Translations under genes and position numbers: made by a program
Shown: in pieces, positions 18,547 to 27,600 of the stretch
How positions within the stretch are numbered: the first letter of the stretch is position 1
Layout of the letters: every line of letters starts with the position of its first letter
NCBI RefSeq assembly: GCF_004119455.1
Contig: NZ_NRQT01000002.1
Location: forward strand, 69,501-133,500
Reading direction: 5' to 3'
Length of the DNA stretch: 64,000 bases
Origin: Chryseobacterium sp. CH25
GTDB lineage: Bacteria; Bacteroidota; Bacteroidia; Flavobacteriales; Weeksellaceae
The notes under the pieces: model-generated
What the model was told of the DNA's origin: nothing
Database searches by the model: none
What the model saw: only the letters and a program-made list of their open reading frames with translations

Positions 18547-18565
18547 TTCAATTAAAATTTTGGTG

Positions 18566-18573
18566 CAAATTTA
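18566..18573 (-). promoter_or_regulatory. Putative -7 promoter element of gltX
   Basis: TAAATTTG on the minus strand, 19 bases before the gltX ATG, fits the Bacteroidetes -7 consensus. The -33 element is not evident. Confidence 0.55.
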
Positions 18574-18624
18574 CTTAAAGTAACTTGAAAATAAATTGTT
18601 TCATTTGATTATGTAAGAAAAGCA

Positions 18625-18656
18625 CAAAAAACTATCTGAAAACAGATAGTTTTTTT
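18625..18656 (-). terminator. Terminator of the lectin-like lipoprotein gene
   Basis: AAAAAACTATCTG pairs with CAGATAGTTTTTT across a four-base AAAA loop. It lies just past the stop of the minus-strand gene at 18676. Confidence 0.85.
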
Positions 18657-18675
18657 ATGTTGAAAAGTTTTTTAT

Positions 18676-19275
18676 TTAATAGATATTTGAAATGTCCTCT
18701 ACAGCAATTTCATGTCTTTCAGAATCATTTCCTTCAAGAATAAAAGTTGCATAATAGCGGGTGCCATTTATAGCGTGAGTTTTTTTAATGATTTGAAGTT
18801 TAAATCTAGGATTTGAAACGTTTCCGGAATTTGTATTTGTTGCCCATATAGAATTTCCTGAAACATAGGGCTGTGCTTTGTATAATACCAAATTACCATC
18901 AGTTTGTGCAGATAAAAAAGGTTGAGCCACTCCGTTACCCAAATTTGTATTTGATGCCCATTTTACAGGATGAGGTACCGGTCCCCAAAAGTTTATAGGA
19001 CTTGCATAAAGTACCAGGTTAGAATCAAATTGAAGATCCAGATGTAAGTTTACATTTCCGTAGTTTAAAACTAAGGATTGCCCAGCACTAAGGCTCGACA
19101 TTCTGTGGCTTTCAGCAAGTACCTCAGTCTTTGTCAATGAAATTTTTTCCTGTGCATTCATATTTCTGGCAGTTTGTACAGGGGCTTGCTCCGTCATTGA
19201 ATCGGTTTCTCTTGAGCATGATGCGATGGCTAAAGTTAATAAAGTTAAAGTTGAAATTTTTAATAGTTTTGTCAT
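18676..19275 (-). CDS. Lipoprotein with bulb-type (mannose-binding-like) lectin repeats
   Basis: A 199-residue protein with a lipoprotein signal (IASC, Cys at residue 20). Residues about 58-150 look like a B-type lectin beta-prism. Two copies of the Q-x-D-x-N-L-V-L-Y signature are visible (QFDSNLVLY and QTDGNLVLY), each followed by a W-A-S/T-N-T motif (VKWASNTNLG and SIWATNTNSG). In monocot mannose-binding lectins and some bacterial bacteriocins this signature forms the sugar pocket. Whether sugar binding survives here is not known. The last 45 residues are outside the lectin repeats. It is a single gene with its own terminator, close to a glycosyltransferase block, but no direct link is shown. 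Confidence 0.8.
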   Translation of the reverse strand: MTKLLKISTLTLLTLAIASCSRETDSMTEQAPVQTARNMNAQEKISLTKTEVLAESHRMSSLSAGQSLVLNYGNVNLHLDLQFDSNLVLYASPINFWGPVPHPVKWASNTNLGNGVAQPFLSAQTDGNLVLYKAQPYVSGNSIWATNTNSGNVSNPRFKLQIIKKTHAINGTRYYATFILEGNDSERHEIAVEDISNIY

Positions 19276-19295
19276 GGAAATTTATAATTTTCCGG

Positions 19296-19303
19296 CAAAG
19301 ATA
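19296..19303 (-). promoter_or_regulatory. Putative -7 promoter element of the lectin lipoprotein gene
   Basis: TATCTTTG on the minus strand lies 20 bases before the ATG at 19275 and matches TAnnTTTG. Confidence 0.55.
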
Positions 19304-19630
19304 ATTAAATTTCTATATTTGGTGAATAAAACAATGTTAACTTTGTTATTATTCATAGGCTTTTTCATGAATATTTATGTTTGTATAAATTCACTTATTT
19401 GAGATTTTAAATGCTTCCAGTAGCATACTGTCAACAAGGAAATAAGTTTCACAATTATAGACTATTCTCTCAATCTTGTTTATAAAAATTTCCAAAATTC
19501 ATTGTTAATTTGTTCCCAAGTTGTTTCTGTAAAGGTTTTTTAGTGAAAACAATTTGTTGATTATCAATTAAATGAACAGCTTTGTTCTTTTTTTTGTCAT
19601 AATACACAACGGATTATGTAATTTATTTTT
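19304..19630. other. Intergenic stretch with a possible gene remnant
   Basis: This AT-rich gap holds no full gene. The minus strand from 19607 (GTG) to 19470 is open for 45 codons and reads like protein (VYYDKKKNKAVHLIDNQQIV then FTKKPLQKQLGN), with no recognised family and stops on both sides. It could be the remnant of a decayed gene. I see no terminator, promoter pair or repeat in the rest. Confidence 0.3.
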
Positions 19631-20461
19631 CTAAAAAAGAGATCTTATTGCACGCTCAACCTTATAAAGGGTTTTATAGGTAAAGGTTTTTTTAATTTTT
19701 TTAAAGGTCTGACGGGTTTGAAAGACATTCTGTATTTCTGCCAAAGAAAAATCAGAATCCAAGATCTCTTCATAAAGTCTACGGTGTTTATTGAAGATAT
19801 ACCATTCCATTTGATTCTGCTGTGCTTTACTTTCATGCAAAGATTTAATCATGGAATTTTCCCGTTGTCTGTAGAAGAACTGTACGGAATCTAATTGTAC
19901 TACATCGTCTCCTTTTTTTAACAGCTGAATCCAAAATTCCCAGTCTTCATATCCAAATGTCATATTAAGATCATATCCGGATGTTTTCTGGTAATCTTCT
20001 TTTTTGAAAATTCCGGAACAGAAAATATGGTTGGCAAATAATAAGGCATCATAGTCATATTTTCTAAGTTCCCAGGGTCCATTTTTTGCGTCAAAAAACT
20101 CAGCTTTACAGTAAACTAATTTAAGATTTGGATTTTTTATAAATTCTTTCTGGGCTAATTCTATATATTGAAGCCCTATTTTGTCATCACCATCCAGAGG
20201 AAGAATATATTTACCTTTTGCTTCTTTTATTCCATTATTTCTGCTGGCAGCAAGTCCCTGATTTTTCTGGTTAAGTTTAATGAAACGCGAATCTTTAGCA
20301 CAATAAGTGTCAATAATTGCTTCAGAATTGTCCGTTGAACCGTCATTAACAATAATACATTCCCAAGCTCCCGAAGTCTGGGAGATCACAGAATCTAAGG
20401 TTTCTGCAAGGTATTTCTCCTGATTATAGCAGGGAACAATAATAGATGTCATTTCATTCAT
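19631..20461 (-). CDS. Glycosyltransferase family 2
   Basis: A 276-residue GT-A type transferase, probably adding a sugar from a nucleotide donor to an envelope glycan at the cytoplasmic face. The N-terminus is typical (SIIVPCYNQEKYLAETLDSV, residues 6-25), with VNDGSTDNS for the nucleotide site, the DXD-like motif LDGDD near residue 94, and a GYEDWEFWIQL catalytic-base segment near residue 170. No membrane spans are evident. Its ATG overlaps the TGA of the upstream glycosyltransferase (ATGA), supporting this start and suggesting translational coupling. The acceptor is unknown. Confidence 0.9.
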   Translation of the reverse strand: MNEMTSIIVPCYNQEKYLAETLDSVISQTSGAWECIIVNDGSTDNSEAIIDTYCAKDSRFIKLNQKNQGLAASRNNGIKEAKGKYILPLDGDDKIGLQYIELAQKEFIKNPNLKLVYCKAEFFDAKNGPWELRKYDYDALLFANHIFCSGIFKKEDYQKTSGYDLNMTFGYEDWEFWIQLLKKGDDVVQLDSVQFFYRQRENSMIKSLHESKAQQNQMEWYIFNKHRRLYEEILDSDFSLAEIQNVFQTRQTFKKIKKTFTYKTLYKVERAIRSLF

Positions 20462-21359
20462 AATTTTCCTGTTTTTCCAATTAACCCATGAATTATTCCT
20501 CTGAGAATATTTCTGGAAAATGAGATGTTTTCTTTAAAGCTTCCTTTGGAAGAGAAGAATTTTTTACGGGCAACAATCAGGCGTTCCCGGATCACAAAAA
20601 ACAGACTTCCGGAATACTTTTTAGTTAGCCAGATTCTGTTTCTGGTCATATAGTATTCATATACTTTTCCTCTGGAGCTTTCAGACTGATAAGCGATCAG
20701 ATCCGTATCAACGGCAATCTTCCAGCGGTTGCTCTTTTTAATTCTGTAGCACCATTCAGATTCTTCATAATACATAAATAAATCAGCTTCCATATACCCC
20801 ATATCATCCAATACCTCTTTTTTAAACATCATAGAGCTTCCGTTGATATATGCCATATCATAAGTAATCCCTTTTGATCCTGTATCTTTTACATTTTTCA
20901 GAAAATTGATATGGTTTCCTTCAAATCCTTTTTCAGGAAATAATAAACCTCCGTCAGAAAAAATTATATTGGGATTATTATGATACAGAAGCCTTGGACC
21001 AATTACTCCTAGTGAGTCATCAGATTTTAATTTTAAATAAAGCTCTTCAATGGTATTGGCTTCTATATGAATATCGGGATTAAGAATAAAAAAATATTTT
21101 TCCCCCATTCAATAGCTTTCCTGATTGCCCAGTTATTGGCATAGGCATATCCAAGATTATTTCCCATCTGGTGAAAGAAAAAATTGTGAGCATTGCAATA
21201 TGCTTCTAAATCTTCTCCGTCATTAGAGTTATTGTCAAGGATAATAAAAGAATCATTGCTGATTTCCCCTTTATTAGTGAGCATTGACAGCTGTCTGATG
21301 ATCTCTTTAGAGGAATTATAATTTAATATTATTATAATTAATTCTTTTATTTCTCTCAT
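20458..21359 (-). pseudogene. Glycosyltransferase family 2, interrupted by a one-base frameshift
   Basis: The upstream frame (21359 to 21063) gives a GT2 N-terminus (ELIIIILNYNSSKEIIRQL, then ILDNNSNDGED and NNLGYAYANNWAI) but ends in a nonsense tail IFLFLIPIFI. The downstream frame, overlapping it, continues as FFILNPDIHIEANTIEELY and then GSSMMFKKEVLDDMGYMEAD to a stop at 20458. Joined, they give a normal GT2 of about 300 residues, with NPD as the DXD-type motif. The shift lies in a cluster of G, A and T runs at 21088-21105. One extra base would restore the frame. The zero-frame codons there include T_TTT_TTA, the classical -1 slippery heptamer, so recoding is possible, but an undercalled homopolymer is at least as likely. 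It is translationally coupled to the next GT2. Confidence 0.8.
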
Positions 21360-21381
21360 TAAATAGTCATATTTGTAGCCG

Positions 21382-21389
21382 CAAAAATA
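21382..21389 (-). promoter_or_regulatory. Putative -7 promoter element of the minus-strand glycosyltransferases
   Basis: TATTTTTG on the minus strand lies in the 39-base divergent gap, 22 bases before the ATG at 21359. No -33 TTG is visible. Confidence 0.4.
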
Positions 21390-21398
21390 ATAAATATA

Positions 21399-22553
21399 AT
21401 GAAACGGAAAGTGCTTTATTTTATGCCTGATAATCCAATGTCTGGAAAGGCAGGGAATACCACCAGGCTTAATTATATGCTTTCTTACTTCAATGAAAGC
21501 CGAGAGCTTGATGTAACTTTTGTTTCATTAAGGGATTGGGGAATGTGGAAAAAAGAAGAGGAAGCTTTATTTCATGAAAAGTTCCCTAATATCCATCTGC
21601 GTCTTCTGAATAAAAAATATAAAAAGAGTTTTTTTAAATATTTATTTTTATATAAAATTCCTTATCTTTTTAAAAGAAATTCTATAGATACAACAAGCTA
21701 TATTCTCAGAAAAGAATTTTCAGATATTGTTAAAGAATCGTTTTTTGATATTGTATTAATAAGTTATGCTACATGGGGAAGACTTGGTAGTAAAGTACCT
21801 TCCGAAAGTTATAAAATTATTGATACCCATGATTTTATTACCGCTCAGAGCCGTCATAAATCTACAATAGGAAAATTATTTCAGGATGAGATTTCTATTT
21901 TAAAGCAATATGATAATATCTGGACTTACTCAGTTGAGGAGGAATATATATTCGATCAGTTTACTAATAAAGAGGTTACTTTGATGCCTGTTTCATTTCC
22001 TGACAATTTTAACAATAAAGCTCCGGAGTATAAATATGATATTGTTTATGTTGCGAGTGACAATCCACACAATATTAAAGGAATTCAGTGGTTTTTAAAA
22101 GAAGTACTACCTTTGCTTAAGAATGTTAAAATTCATATTGTCGGTAAGATTGGTAAAGCAATTGCAGAAGATTACCCAAATGTAATTAAATACGGAATGG
22201 TAGATGATTTACAGGAGTTCTATAATCATGCAAAAGTTGCAATTTGTCCAATGTTAAGCGGAACAGGTGTAAAAATTAAAGTATTGGAAGCACTGTCCTA
22301 CGGGTTGCCAATAGTAACAAGCAGAAGAGGGGTAGATGGGCTTGTCAATAAAAAGAACAATGGCTGTTTAGTAAGCCAGGATCCTGTGGAATTTTCGGAA
22401 GCCATTCTTAAGCTAATGAGTGATGATGTTTTTTATGAAAAGGTAAAGCAGCAGGGAATTTGTTATTTTAAAGAAAACCACAATTCAGAAATAGAAAAAG
22501 AAATTCTTGATTCTATTTTTTATAAAACGTATGAAGAAAAAAATCTTAGTTGA
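21399..22553 (+). CDS. Glycosyltransferase, GT4/GT1 (GT-B fold)
   Basis: A 384-residue protein with the two-domain look of GT-B transferases. The N-terminus is a Rossmann-like domain starting KRKVLYFMPDNPMSGKAGNT, and the C-terminal domain has VYVASDNPHNIKGIQWFL, then the donor-site stretch CPMLSGTGVKIKVLEALSYG followed by LPIVTSRRGVDGL. In related enzymes that stretch contains the E-x7-E-type motif that binds the nucleotide sugar; here the second position is not a clear Glu. The start is ATG at 21399, divergent from the GT2 pair. Its end overlaps the next transferase by 23 bases, so both are likely one transcript for a cell-surface glycan. Confidence 0.88.
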   Translation: MKRKVLYFMPDNPMSGKAGNTTRLNYMLSYFNESRELDVTFVSLRDWGMWKKEEEALFHEKFPNIHLRLLNKKYKKSFFKYLFLYKIPYLFKRNSIDTTSYILRKEFSDIVKESFFDIVLISYATWGRLGSKVPSESYKIIDTHDFITAQSRHKSTIGKLFQDEISILKQYDNIWTYSVEEEYIFDQFTNKEVTLMPVSFPDNFNNKAPEYKYDIVYVASDNPHNIKGIQWFLKEVLPLLKNVKIHIVGKIGKAIAEDYPNVIKYGMVDDLQEFYNHAKVAICPMLSGTGVKIKVLEALSYGLPIVTSRRGVDGLVNKKNNGCLVSQDPVEFSEAILKLMSDDVFYEKVKQQGICYFKENHNSEIEKEILDSIFYKTYEEKNLS

Positions 22554-23615
22554 TCTTGAACGTCTCAGATATCCTAATTCAGGTATTGCAAATGTATTCA
22601 GAAATCTGGCAAAAGGATTGCTGGAGGAGAATTCTAAATTTGAAATATTTTTTTCGGGAAAAAGGAAAAGCTTGAAGAATTTGAGCCTAAGCCTAACTGT
22701 GTTTTCTGGAATAAGACCCACCGTTTTTTCGAACGCTTCAGTGGAGAGTTTGATCTCATTCATGTAAGCCATCAGCTATCTTCCTATTTTCATAGAAATT
22801 ATAAAAACACGGTAAAAATTGTTACCCTTCATGATCTGAACTTTTTATATGAGAACCTTTCTGATGCTAAAAAGAGGAGAATGCTTGGGAAAGTTAGAAG
22901 TAACGTAAAGAATGCAGATTATATTGTCTGTATTTCTGAGTACGCAAAACAAAGTTTTATCCGTAACAAAAGACTTTTTAACTTTACTAAGCTTAAAGAT
23001 GTTGTTGTAATACACAACGGTATCCACCTTCCTGAAGAAAGAGAATACCAACTGGGTAAATATGATTATTTAAAAGGAAAGAAATATATCTTAAATATTG
23101 GTGTTCTTTTCAATAAGAAAAATCAGTTAACTTTAATTGAAATGCTTCCCTATATAAAGGAAGATCTGGTACTTATTGCTTCCGATGAAAAACAGCCTTA
23201 TGCAGATGAAGTAAGACAAAGGATTAAAGAATTACATTTGGAGCAAAGAGTTCATTTTCTGAGAAATCTTTCAGAGGAAGAAAAATATGCGGTAATTCAA
23301 CAAGCAGAGGCTATGTGCCATCCTTCTATTGCAGAAGGTTTTGGAATCCCGCCTATTGAAGCAATGGCTTTTGGTAAGCCGGTCTTTCTTTCCACTTATA
23401 CAAGTCTTCCCGAAATAGGTGGAGATGTGGCGTTTTATTTTGATAGTTTTGAACCGAAGCTAATGGCGAAACTGTTTCAGGAGAAAATGGATCTTTATCA
23501 CAGTAATGAAAAAGAAATGAGCCAGACAATAAAAAATTGGACAGAGCAATATAGTTATACCGCAATGTCCAATAATTATCTTAAGTTTTATGAATCTGTT
23601 CTGAAGAGCGATTAA
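22531..23615 (+). pseudogene. Glycosyltransferase family 1/4, interrupted by a one-base frameshift
   Basis: The frame from the ATG at 22531 reads KKKILVDLERLRYPNSGIAN, then VFRNLAKGLLEENSKFEIFF, and then turns into a nonsense tail ending at 22767. The +1-related frame continues without a break from about 22660 (EKLEEFEPKPNCVFWNKTHR, then FDLIHVSHQLSSYFHRNYKN and TVKIVTLHDLNFL) into the long open frame that ends at 23615 with CHPSIAEGFGIPPIEAMAFG, the donor-binding E-x7-E motif. The whole would be about 361 residues. One base is missing from either the T7 run (22648-22654) or the A5 run (22659-22663). The gene overlaps its upstream neighbour by 23 bases, and its stop overlaps the convergent rocD stop. 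Confidence 0.82.
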
Positions 23616-24862
23616 GCTTTATATTCCAGAATAGTTTTTTCAATAATTTTTACACAATCTAATAATTGCTCCTCTGTAATTACCAATGGTGGTGCTAATC
23701 TGATGATATTACCATGTGTTGGTTTAGCAAGCAATCCGTTTTCCTTTAGCTGTAAACAAAGATTCCATGCAGTAGAGCTTTCAGGTGTATCGTTGATTAG
23801 AATAGCATTTAAAAGTCCTTTTCCTCTTACTTTGGTAATCAGATCAGTTTTTTCAATCAATTTGTTGATTTCCGCTCTGAACAGCTGACCAAGTTCTTCT
23901 GCTCTTTCAGATAGTTTTTCATCCGCTACTACATCTAATGCTGCTACAGCTACTGCACAGGCAATTGGGTTTCCACCGAATGTAGAACCGTGTTGTCCAG
24001 GTTTAATCACATTCATAATCTCATCATTGGCCAATACTGCCGATACTGGATACATTCCTCCTGAAAGTGCTTTTCCAAGGATTAAGATATCCGGCTGTAC
24101 ATTTTCATGATGACAGGCAATCAGTTTTCCTGTTCTTGCAATACCAGTCTGTACTTCATCAGCAATGAAAAGAACATTATGCTTTTTACACAGTTCAGAA
24201 GCATTTTTTAGGAAGTTTTCATCCGGAACATATACTCCCGCTTCCCCTTGAATAGGTTCTACAAGGAATGCTGCAATATTTCCAGCTTCTCTGCTTAATA
24301 CTTCTTCCAGGGCTACAATATCATTATAAGGGATTTTGATGAATCCAGGTGTAAAAGGGCCGTAGTTTTGGTTGGCATCAGGATCGTTGGAGAAAGAAAC
24401 GATAGTGGTTGTTCTTCCGTGGAAATTATTTTCACAAACGATGATTTTTGCAGCGTTTTCTGAAATTCCTTTTACTTCATAGCTCCATTTTCTGGCTAAT
24501 TTTACAGCTGTTTCTACTGCTTCAGCTCCTGAGTTCATAGGTAATACTTTATCAAACCCGAAAAGAGTGGTGATTTTTTGTTCGTATTCTCCTAATTTAG
24601 AGTTGTAGAACGCTCTTGAAGTTAAAGCTAATTTCTGTGCTTGCTCTACTAATGCCCCTACAATTTTAGGGTGTGAGTGCCCCTGGTTGACAGCAGAGTA
24701 TGCTGAAAGAAAATCATAATATCTTTTGCCCTCTACATCCCAAACGAAAACACCTTCTCCACGGTCCAGAACTACTGGTAGAGGGTGATAGTTATGCGCT
24801 CCATGTTTGTCTTCAAGGTCAATAAAATACTGTGAGTTTTTTGTTTGTTCTGCTGTTGACAT
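23612..24862 (-). CDS. rocD: Ornithine--oxo-acid transaminase
   Basis: RocD transfers the delta-amino group of ornithine to 2-oxoglutarate, making glutamate semialdehyde and glutamate (arginine and ornithine breakdown, proline supply). It is a PLP class III aminotransferase of 416 residues. Visible marks are [20 protein letters not shown] near 34-53, the cofactor site [18 protein letters not shown] (109-126), FHGRTT (148-153), the EPIQGEAG stretch (202-209), ADEVQTG (234-240) and the Schiff-base lysine at 264 in [11 protein letters not shown]. The start is ATG at 24862, behind a complete TTG-N17-TAAATTTG promoter. It converges with the glycosyltransferase gene, with overlapping stops (TTAA). 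Confidence 0.95.
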   Translation of the reverse strand: MSTAEQTKNSQYFIDLEDKHGAHNYHPLPVVLDRGEGVFVWDVEGKRYYDFLSAYSAVNQGHSHPKIVGALVEQAQKLALTSRAFYNSKLGEYEQKITTLFGFDKVLPMNSGAEAVETAVKLARKWSYEVKGISENAAKIIVCENNFHGRTTTIVSFSNDPDANQNYGPFTPGFIKIPYNDIVALEEVLSREAGNIAAFLVEPIQGEAGVYVPDENFLKNASELCKKHNVLFIADEVQTGIARTGKLIACHHENVQPDILILGKALSGGMYPVSAVLANDEIMNVIKPGQHGSTFGGNPIACAVAVAALDVVADEKLSERAEELGQLFRAEINKLIEKTDLITKVRGKGLLNAILINDTPESSTAWNLCLQLKENGLLAKPTHGNIIRLAPPLVITEEQLLDCVKIIEKTILEYKA

Positions 24863-24877
24863 ATTGTTGGTTTTTTA

Positions 24878-24905
24878 CAAATTTACATAATATTAATGAG
24901 ACCAA
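24878..24905 (-). promoter_or_regulatory. Promoter of rocD
   Basis: On the minus strand TTG (24905-24903), a 17-base spacer and TAAATTTG (24885-24878) form a complete Bacteroidetes-type promoter, with the box ending 15 bases before the rocD ATG. Confidence 0.75.
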
Positions 24906-25052
24906 TAAACAAAAAAAGAGTAGAGTATAAGGGGGTAATCAGAGTGTATTTTAGGGGTGAATGAACCTGTAATGGGAAATATTTTCTTAACGGGTAAGTT
25001 GTTGCAGGTATTCTATCTTTAGGAATAAGAAAGTTATATCTAGAAGTTTATC

Positions 25053-25493
25053 TTACATTTTTTTAGGCATCAGATCTTTTCTCAGATATTGTATTACTGT
25101 TCCGTTGGGATTATAAAGCTTACAGCAGAATACAAGTCGGTACTGATAGAATTTCGGATCCAGATTGATGCTGTTGAGCTCTTTAGCAATCTTTAATGAA
25201 TTTTTCGTCAGGGAATCAGTTTTTAAATTGCAGAAATCTTTACTGTAGAGATATAAAGTATAGGTTACAGTGTCTTTATCTTTGATTTCTCTTTCATATT
25301 TTGGATTGCGTTCTATTTCTTCAATATGATATTCTCTTTTTATTTTTTCAAATATTTTTTCTTCACTTTTATTTTCAATTCTTTTGGATGAACTGAAATA
25401 AGTAAGCATGAAAACAGCAACAAAGCTAGCTGCAAAATAAAGTAGAATTGCCCCTGAAATTCCGATGAGGAACCATTTTAATGTCTTGTTCAT
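25053..25493 (-). CDS. Membrane-anchored hypothetical protein
   Basis: A 146-residue protein not matched to any family I know. Residues about 7-33 form one long hydrophobic segment (WFLIGISGAILLYFAASFVA) that would act as an N-terminal anchor. The remaining 110 residues are soluble, strongly charged at first (RIENKSEEKIFEKIKREYHI), and contain two isolated cysteine sites (FCNLK, VFCCKL). It is encoded 27 bases downstream of the YdcF-like gene on the same strand, so the two may form an operon. Confidence 0.65.
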   Translation of the reverse strand: MNKTLKWFLIGISGAILLYFAASFVAVFMLTYFSSSKRIENKSEEKIFEKIKREYHIEEIERNPKYEREIKDKDTVTYTLYLYSKDFCNLKTDSLTKNSLKIAKELNSINLDPKFYQYRLVFCCKLYNPNGTVIQYLRKDLMPKKM

Positions 25494-25520
25494 GGTTTGT
25501 TTTATTTTACATTAATTTTT

Positions 25521-26072
25521 TTATAGATAGTAAGCGAAAAACTCTCTGAAAACGGAATAAAAGTCCCTTAATTCAAAATAGTTTGGACTTGAACTTTCAA
25601 TGTTTTTAAAATGATGTTCTCTGAAGAGTTTTTTAATTCGGGTCTGATGATAAAATTGGGATACCGAAACAATATTGTTGTACTTTAAACTGTCAGCAAT
25701 TTTAATGGTATTGATGATGGTCTTCTCTGTATTATCCCCAAAGTTATCCACAAGAATATTGCTGGCAGGAATATTATTTTCAACCAAATATTTTTTCATC
25801 TCTGTGCCTTCCCAATAACCTTCTTTTCCAAGGCCGCCACTTACCAGTATATCTCTAATCTGTTTTTTCTGATACAGCTCAATACTTTTATCAAGCCTTG
25901 CTTTCAGCCGTGGAGAAAGAGTTCCGTCTTCATTTACTTTATTCCCGAAAACTATCGCAAGATCTGCTTTTTGCTTTGGTTTTGTAAAACCATCATAACT
26001 AATATAAAAAGAATGAATAATGAACCAGGAGATACCTGCAATCAGAATAAATTTTAAAATTTTGCTCAGCAT
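25521..26072 (-). CDS. YdcF/SanA/ElyC-family (DUF218) membrane protein
   Basis: A 183-residue protein with an N-terminal hydrophobic anchor (about 8-26) and a DUF218 domain: the beta-alpha start LAIVFGNKVNEDGTLSPRLK (about 39-58), LVSGGLGKEG near 80, and the mid-domain E-x-T-K/x-N-pattern as NTEKTIINTIKIADSL. It ends with SVSQFYHQTRIKKLFREH, the usual location of the Y/H-R-R region. Family members in enterobacteria (SanA, ElyC) affect envelope integrity and peptidoglycan synthesis; the biochemical activity is unsettled. It is probably located at the inner membrane with the domain in the periplasm. Confidence 0.85.
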   Translation of the reverse strand: MLSKILKFILIAGISWFIIHSFYISYDGFTKPKQKADLAIVFGNKVNEDGTLSPRLKARLDKSIELYQKKQIRDILVSGGLGKEGYWEGTEMKKYLVENNIPASNILVDNFGDNTEKTIINTIKIADSLKYNNIVSVSQFYHQTRIKKLFREHHFKNIESSSPNYFELRDFYSVFREFFAYYL

Positions 26073-26096
26073 ATTTTTGTGAATGTATACAAAAAT

Positions 26097-26125
26097 AAAA
26101 ACTGCCCTAATAAGAGGCAGTTTAA
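26097..26125 (-). terminator. Hairpin between the accC end and the YdcF-like gene
   Basis: The inverted repeat AAACTGCC / GGCAGTTT has a nine-base loop and T-rich flanks in both directions. It lies beyond the start region of the YdcF-like gene on the same strand, so on the minus strand it comes after the accC stop codon side reading downstream from 26147. It would end the accB-accC transcript before the YdcF gene. Confidence 0.75.
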
Positions 26126-26146
26126 AGTTTTTATTTTAAGATAATC

Positions 26147-27502
26147 TTAGTGATGATCATATTTTCTGTCCATTACAAAATCCTCCATGAACTTTGTAGT
26201 GTAGTTTCCTGCTAGATAATCTTCATTATCCATCAGTTGTCTGTGGAAAGGAATGGTAGTTTTTACTCCTTCAATATAGAATTCCTCAAGAGCACGTCTC
26301 ATTTTTGCAATAGCTTCTTCACGGGTTTGAGCCGTAGTAATAAGCTTAGCAATCATAGAGTCGTAGTTAGAAGGGATTGTATATCCGGAATAAACGTGAG
26401 TGTCTACTCTGATTCCGTGTCCGCCAGGGATGTTTAATCCAGTGATTTTTCCTGGAGACGGTCTGAAGTCTGCATAAGGATCTTCAGCGTTAATTCTACA
26501 TTCGATTGAATGTAATTTCGGGTAATAGTTGATTCCTGAAATAGGAGTTCCTGCAGCAAGAAGAATTTGTTCTCTGATCAGGTCATAATCAATTACCTGC
26601 TCAGTAATAGGGTGTTCTACCTGGATTCTTGTATTCATTTCCATGAAATAGAAATTTCTGTGCTTGTCTACAAGGAATTCGATAGTTCCTACCCCTTCGT
26701 ATCCAATAAATTCAGCAGCTTTTACAGCAGCGTCACCCATTTTCTCACGAAGTTCATCAGTCATAAACGGAGAAGGAGTTTCTTCCGTTAATTTCTGGTT
26801 TCTTCTCTGTACAGAACAGTCTCTTTCAGAAAGGTGGCAAGCTTTACCGAATTGGTCTCCTGCAACCTGAATTTCAATGTGTCTAGGCTCTTCAATCAGT
26901 TTTTCCATATACATACCTCCGTTTCCAAAGGCAGCTACAGCTTCCTGAATAGCAGATTCCCAATGATCTTTAAGGTCTTCAGCTTTCCAAACAGCTCTCA
27001 TCCCTTTACCACCACCACCGGCAGTAGCTTTGATCATTACAGGATATCCTGTTTCTTCAGCAACTTTTACAGCGTGTTCGTAAGATTCAATTAATCCGTC
27101 AGAACCTGGTACACAAGGTACACCAGCAGCTTTCATGGTAGCTTTAGCATTCGCTTTGTCTCCCATTTTTTCAATCTGCTCCGGAGAAGCTCCAATGAAC
27201 TTGATTCCGTTCTTTTCGCAGATTCTTGAAAAGTTAGCATTTTCAGATAAGAATCCATAACCTGGGTGAATAGCGTCAGCGTTTGTAATTTCCGCTGCAG
27301 CAATAATGTTAGGGATTTTAAGGTATGAGTCTTTGCTCATCGCAGGACCAATACAAACAGCTTCATCAGCAAATCTTACGTGAAGACTGTCTTTATCTGC
27401 AGTAGAGTATACTGCAACGGTTTTGATCCCCATTTCTTTACAAGTACGTAGAATACGCATTGCAATTTCGCCACGATTGGCTATTAATATTTTTTTGAAC
27501 AT
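26147..27502 (-). CDS. accC: Acetyl-CoA carboxylase biotin carboxylase subunit
   Basis: AccC uses ATP and bicarbonate to carboxylate the biotin carried by AccB. The 451-residue protein starts at ATG 27502 ([20 protein letters not shown]); a TTG three codons earlier is in frame but less likely. The ATP-grasp domain shows [15 protein letters not shown] (about 159-173), [12 protein letters not shown], and the catalytic [15 protein letters not shown] near 290. The C-terminal region [21 protein letters not shown] is complete. It follows accB on the same strand after a 98-base gap filled with short tandem repeats. A hairpin at 26097-26125 closes the unit. Confidence 0.96.
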   Translation of the reverse strand: MFKKILIANRGEIAMRILRTCKEMGIKTVAVYSTADKDSLHVRFADEAVCIGPAMSKDSYLKIPNIIAAAEITNADAIHPGYGFLSENANFSRICEKNGIKFIGASPEQIEKMGDKANAKATMKAAGVPCVPGSDGLIESYEHAVKVAEETGYPVMIKATAGGGGKGMRAVWKAEDLKDHWESAIQEAVAAFGNGGMYMEKLIEEPRHIEIQVAGDQFGKACHLSERDCSVQRRNQKLTEETPSPFMTDELREKMGDAAVKAAEFIGYEGVGTIEFLVDKHRNFYFMEMNTRIQVEHPITEQVIDYDLIREQILLAAGTPISGINYYPKLHSIECRINAEDPYADFRPSPGKITGLNIPGGHGIRVDTHVYSGYTIPSNYDSMIAKLITTAQTREEAIAKMRRALEEFYIEGVKTTIPFHRQLMDNEDYLAGNYTTKFMEDFVMDRKYDHH

Positions 27503-27510
27503 CTTCTTCA

Positions 27511-27594
27511 ATTTGAAAATTAGATAATTTGAAAATTAGATAATGTTATTTTAATGTAGAATTTAATCTAACATCTAATGTCTAACATCTAACT
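27511..27594. repeat. Two short tandem repeats in the accB-accC gap
   Basis: A perfect 16-base tandem duplication (ATTTGAAAATTAGATA at 27511-27526 and 27527-27542) is followed by an imperfect 14-base pair (TCTAACATCTAATG at 27567-27580, TCTAACATCTAACT at 27581-27594). The two sets share ATTAGAT/ATCTAAT in opposite orientation, so the region could fold back on itself. Confidence 0.85.
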
Positions 27595-27600
27595 TCTAAA

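Noticed and set aside
19470..19607. A 45-codon minus-strand frame read as a LytTR-type regulator fragment
   Set aside because: Some words look regulator-like, but there are stops on both sides and no firm motif; kept only as a possible remnant in the gap description.
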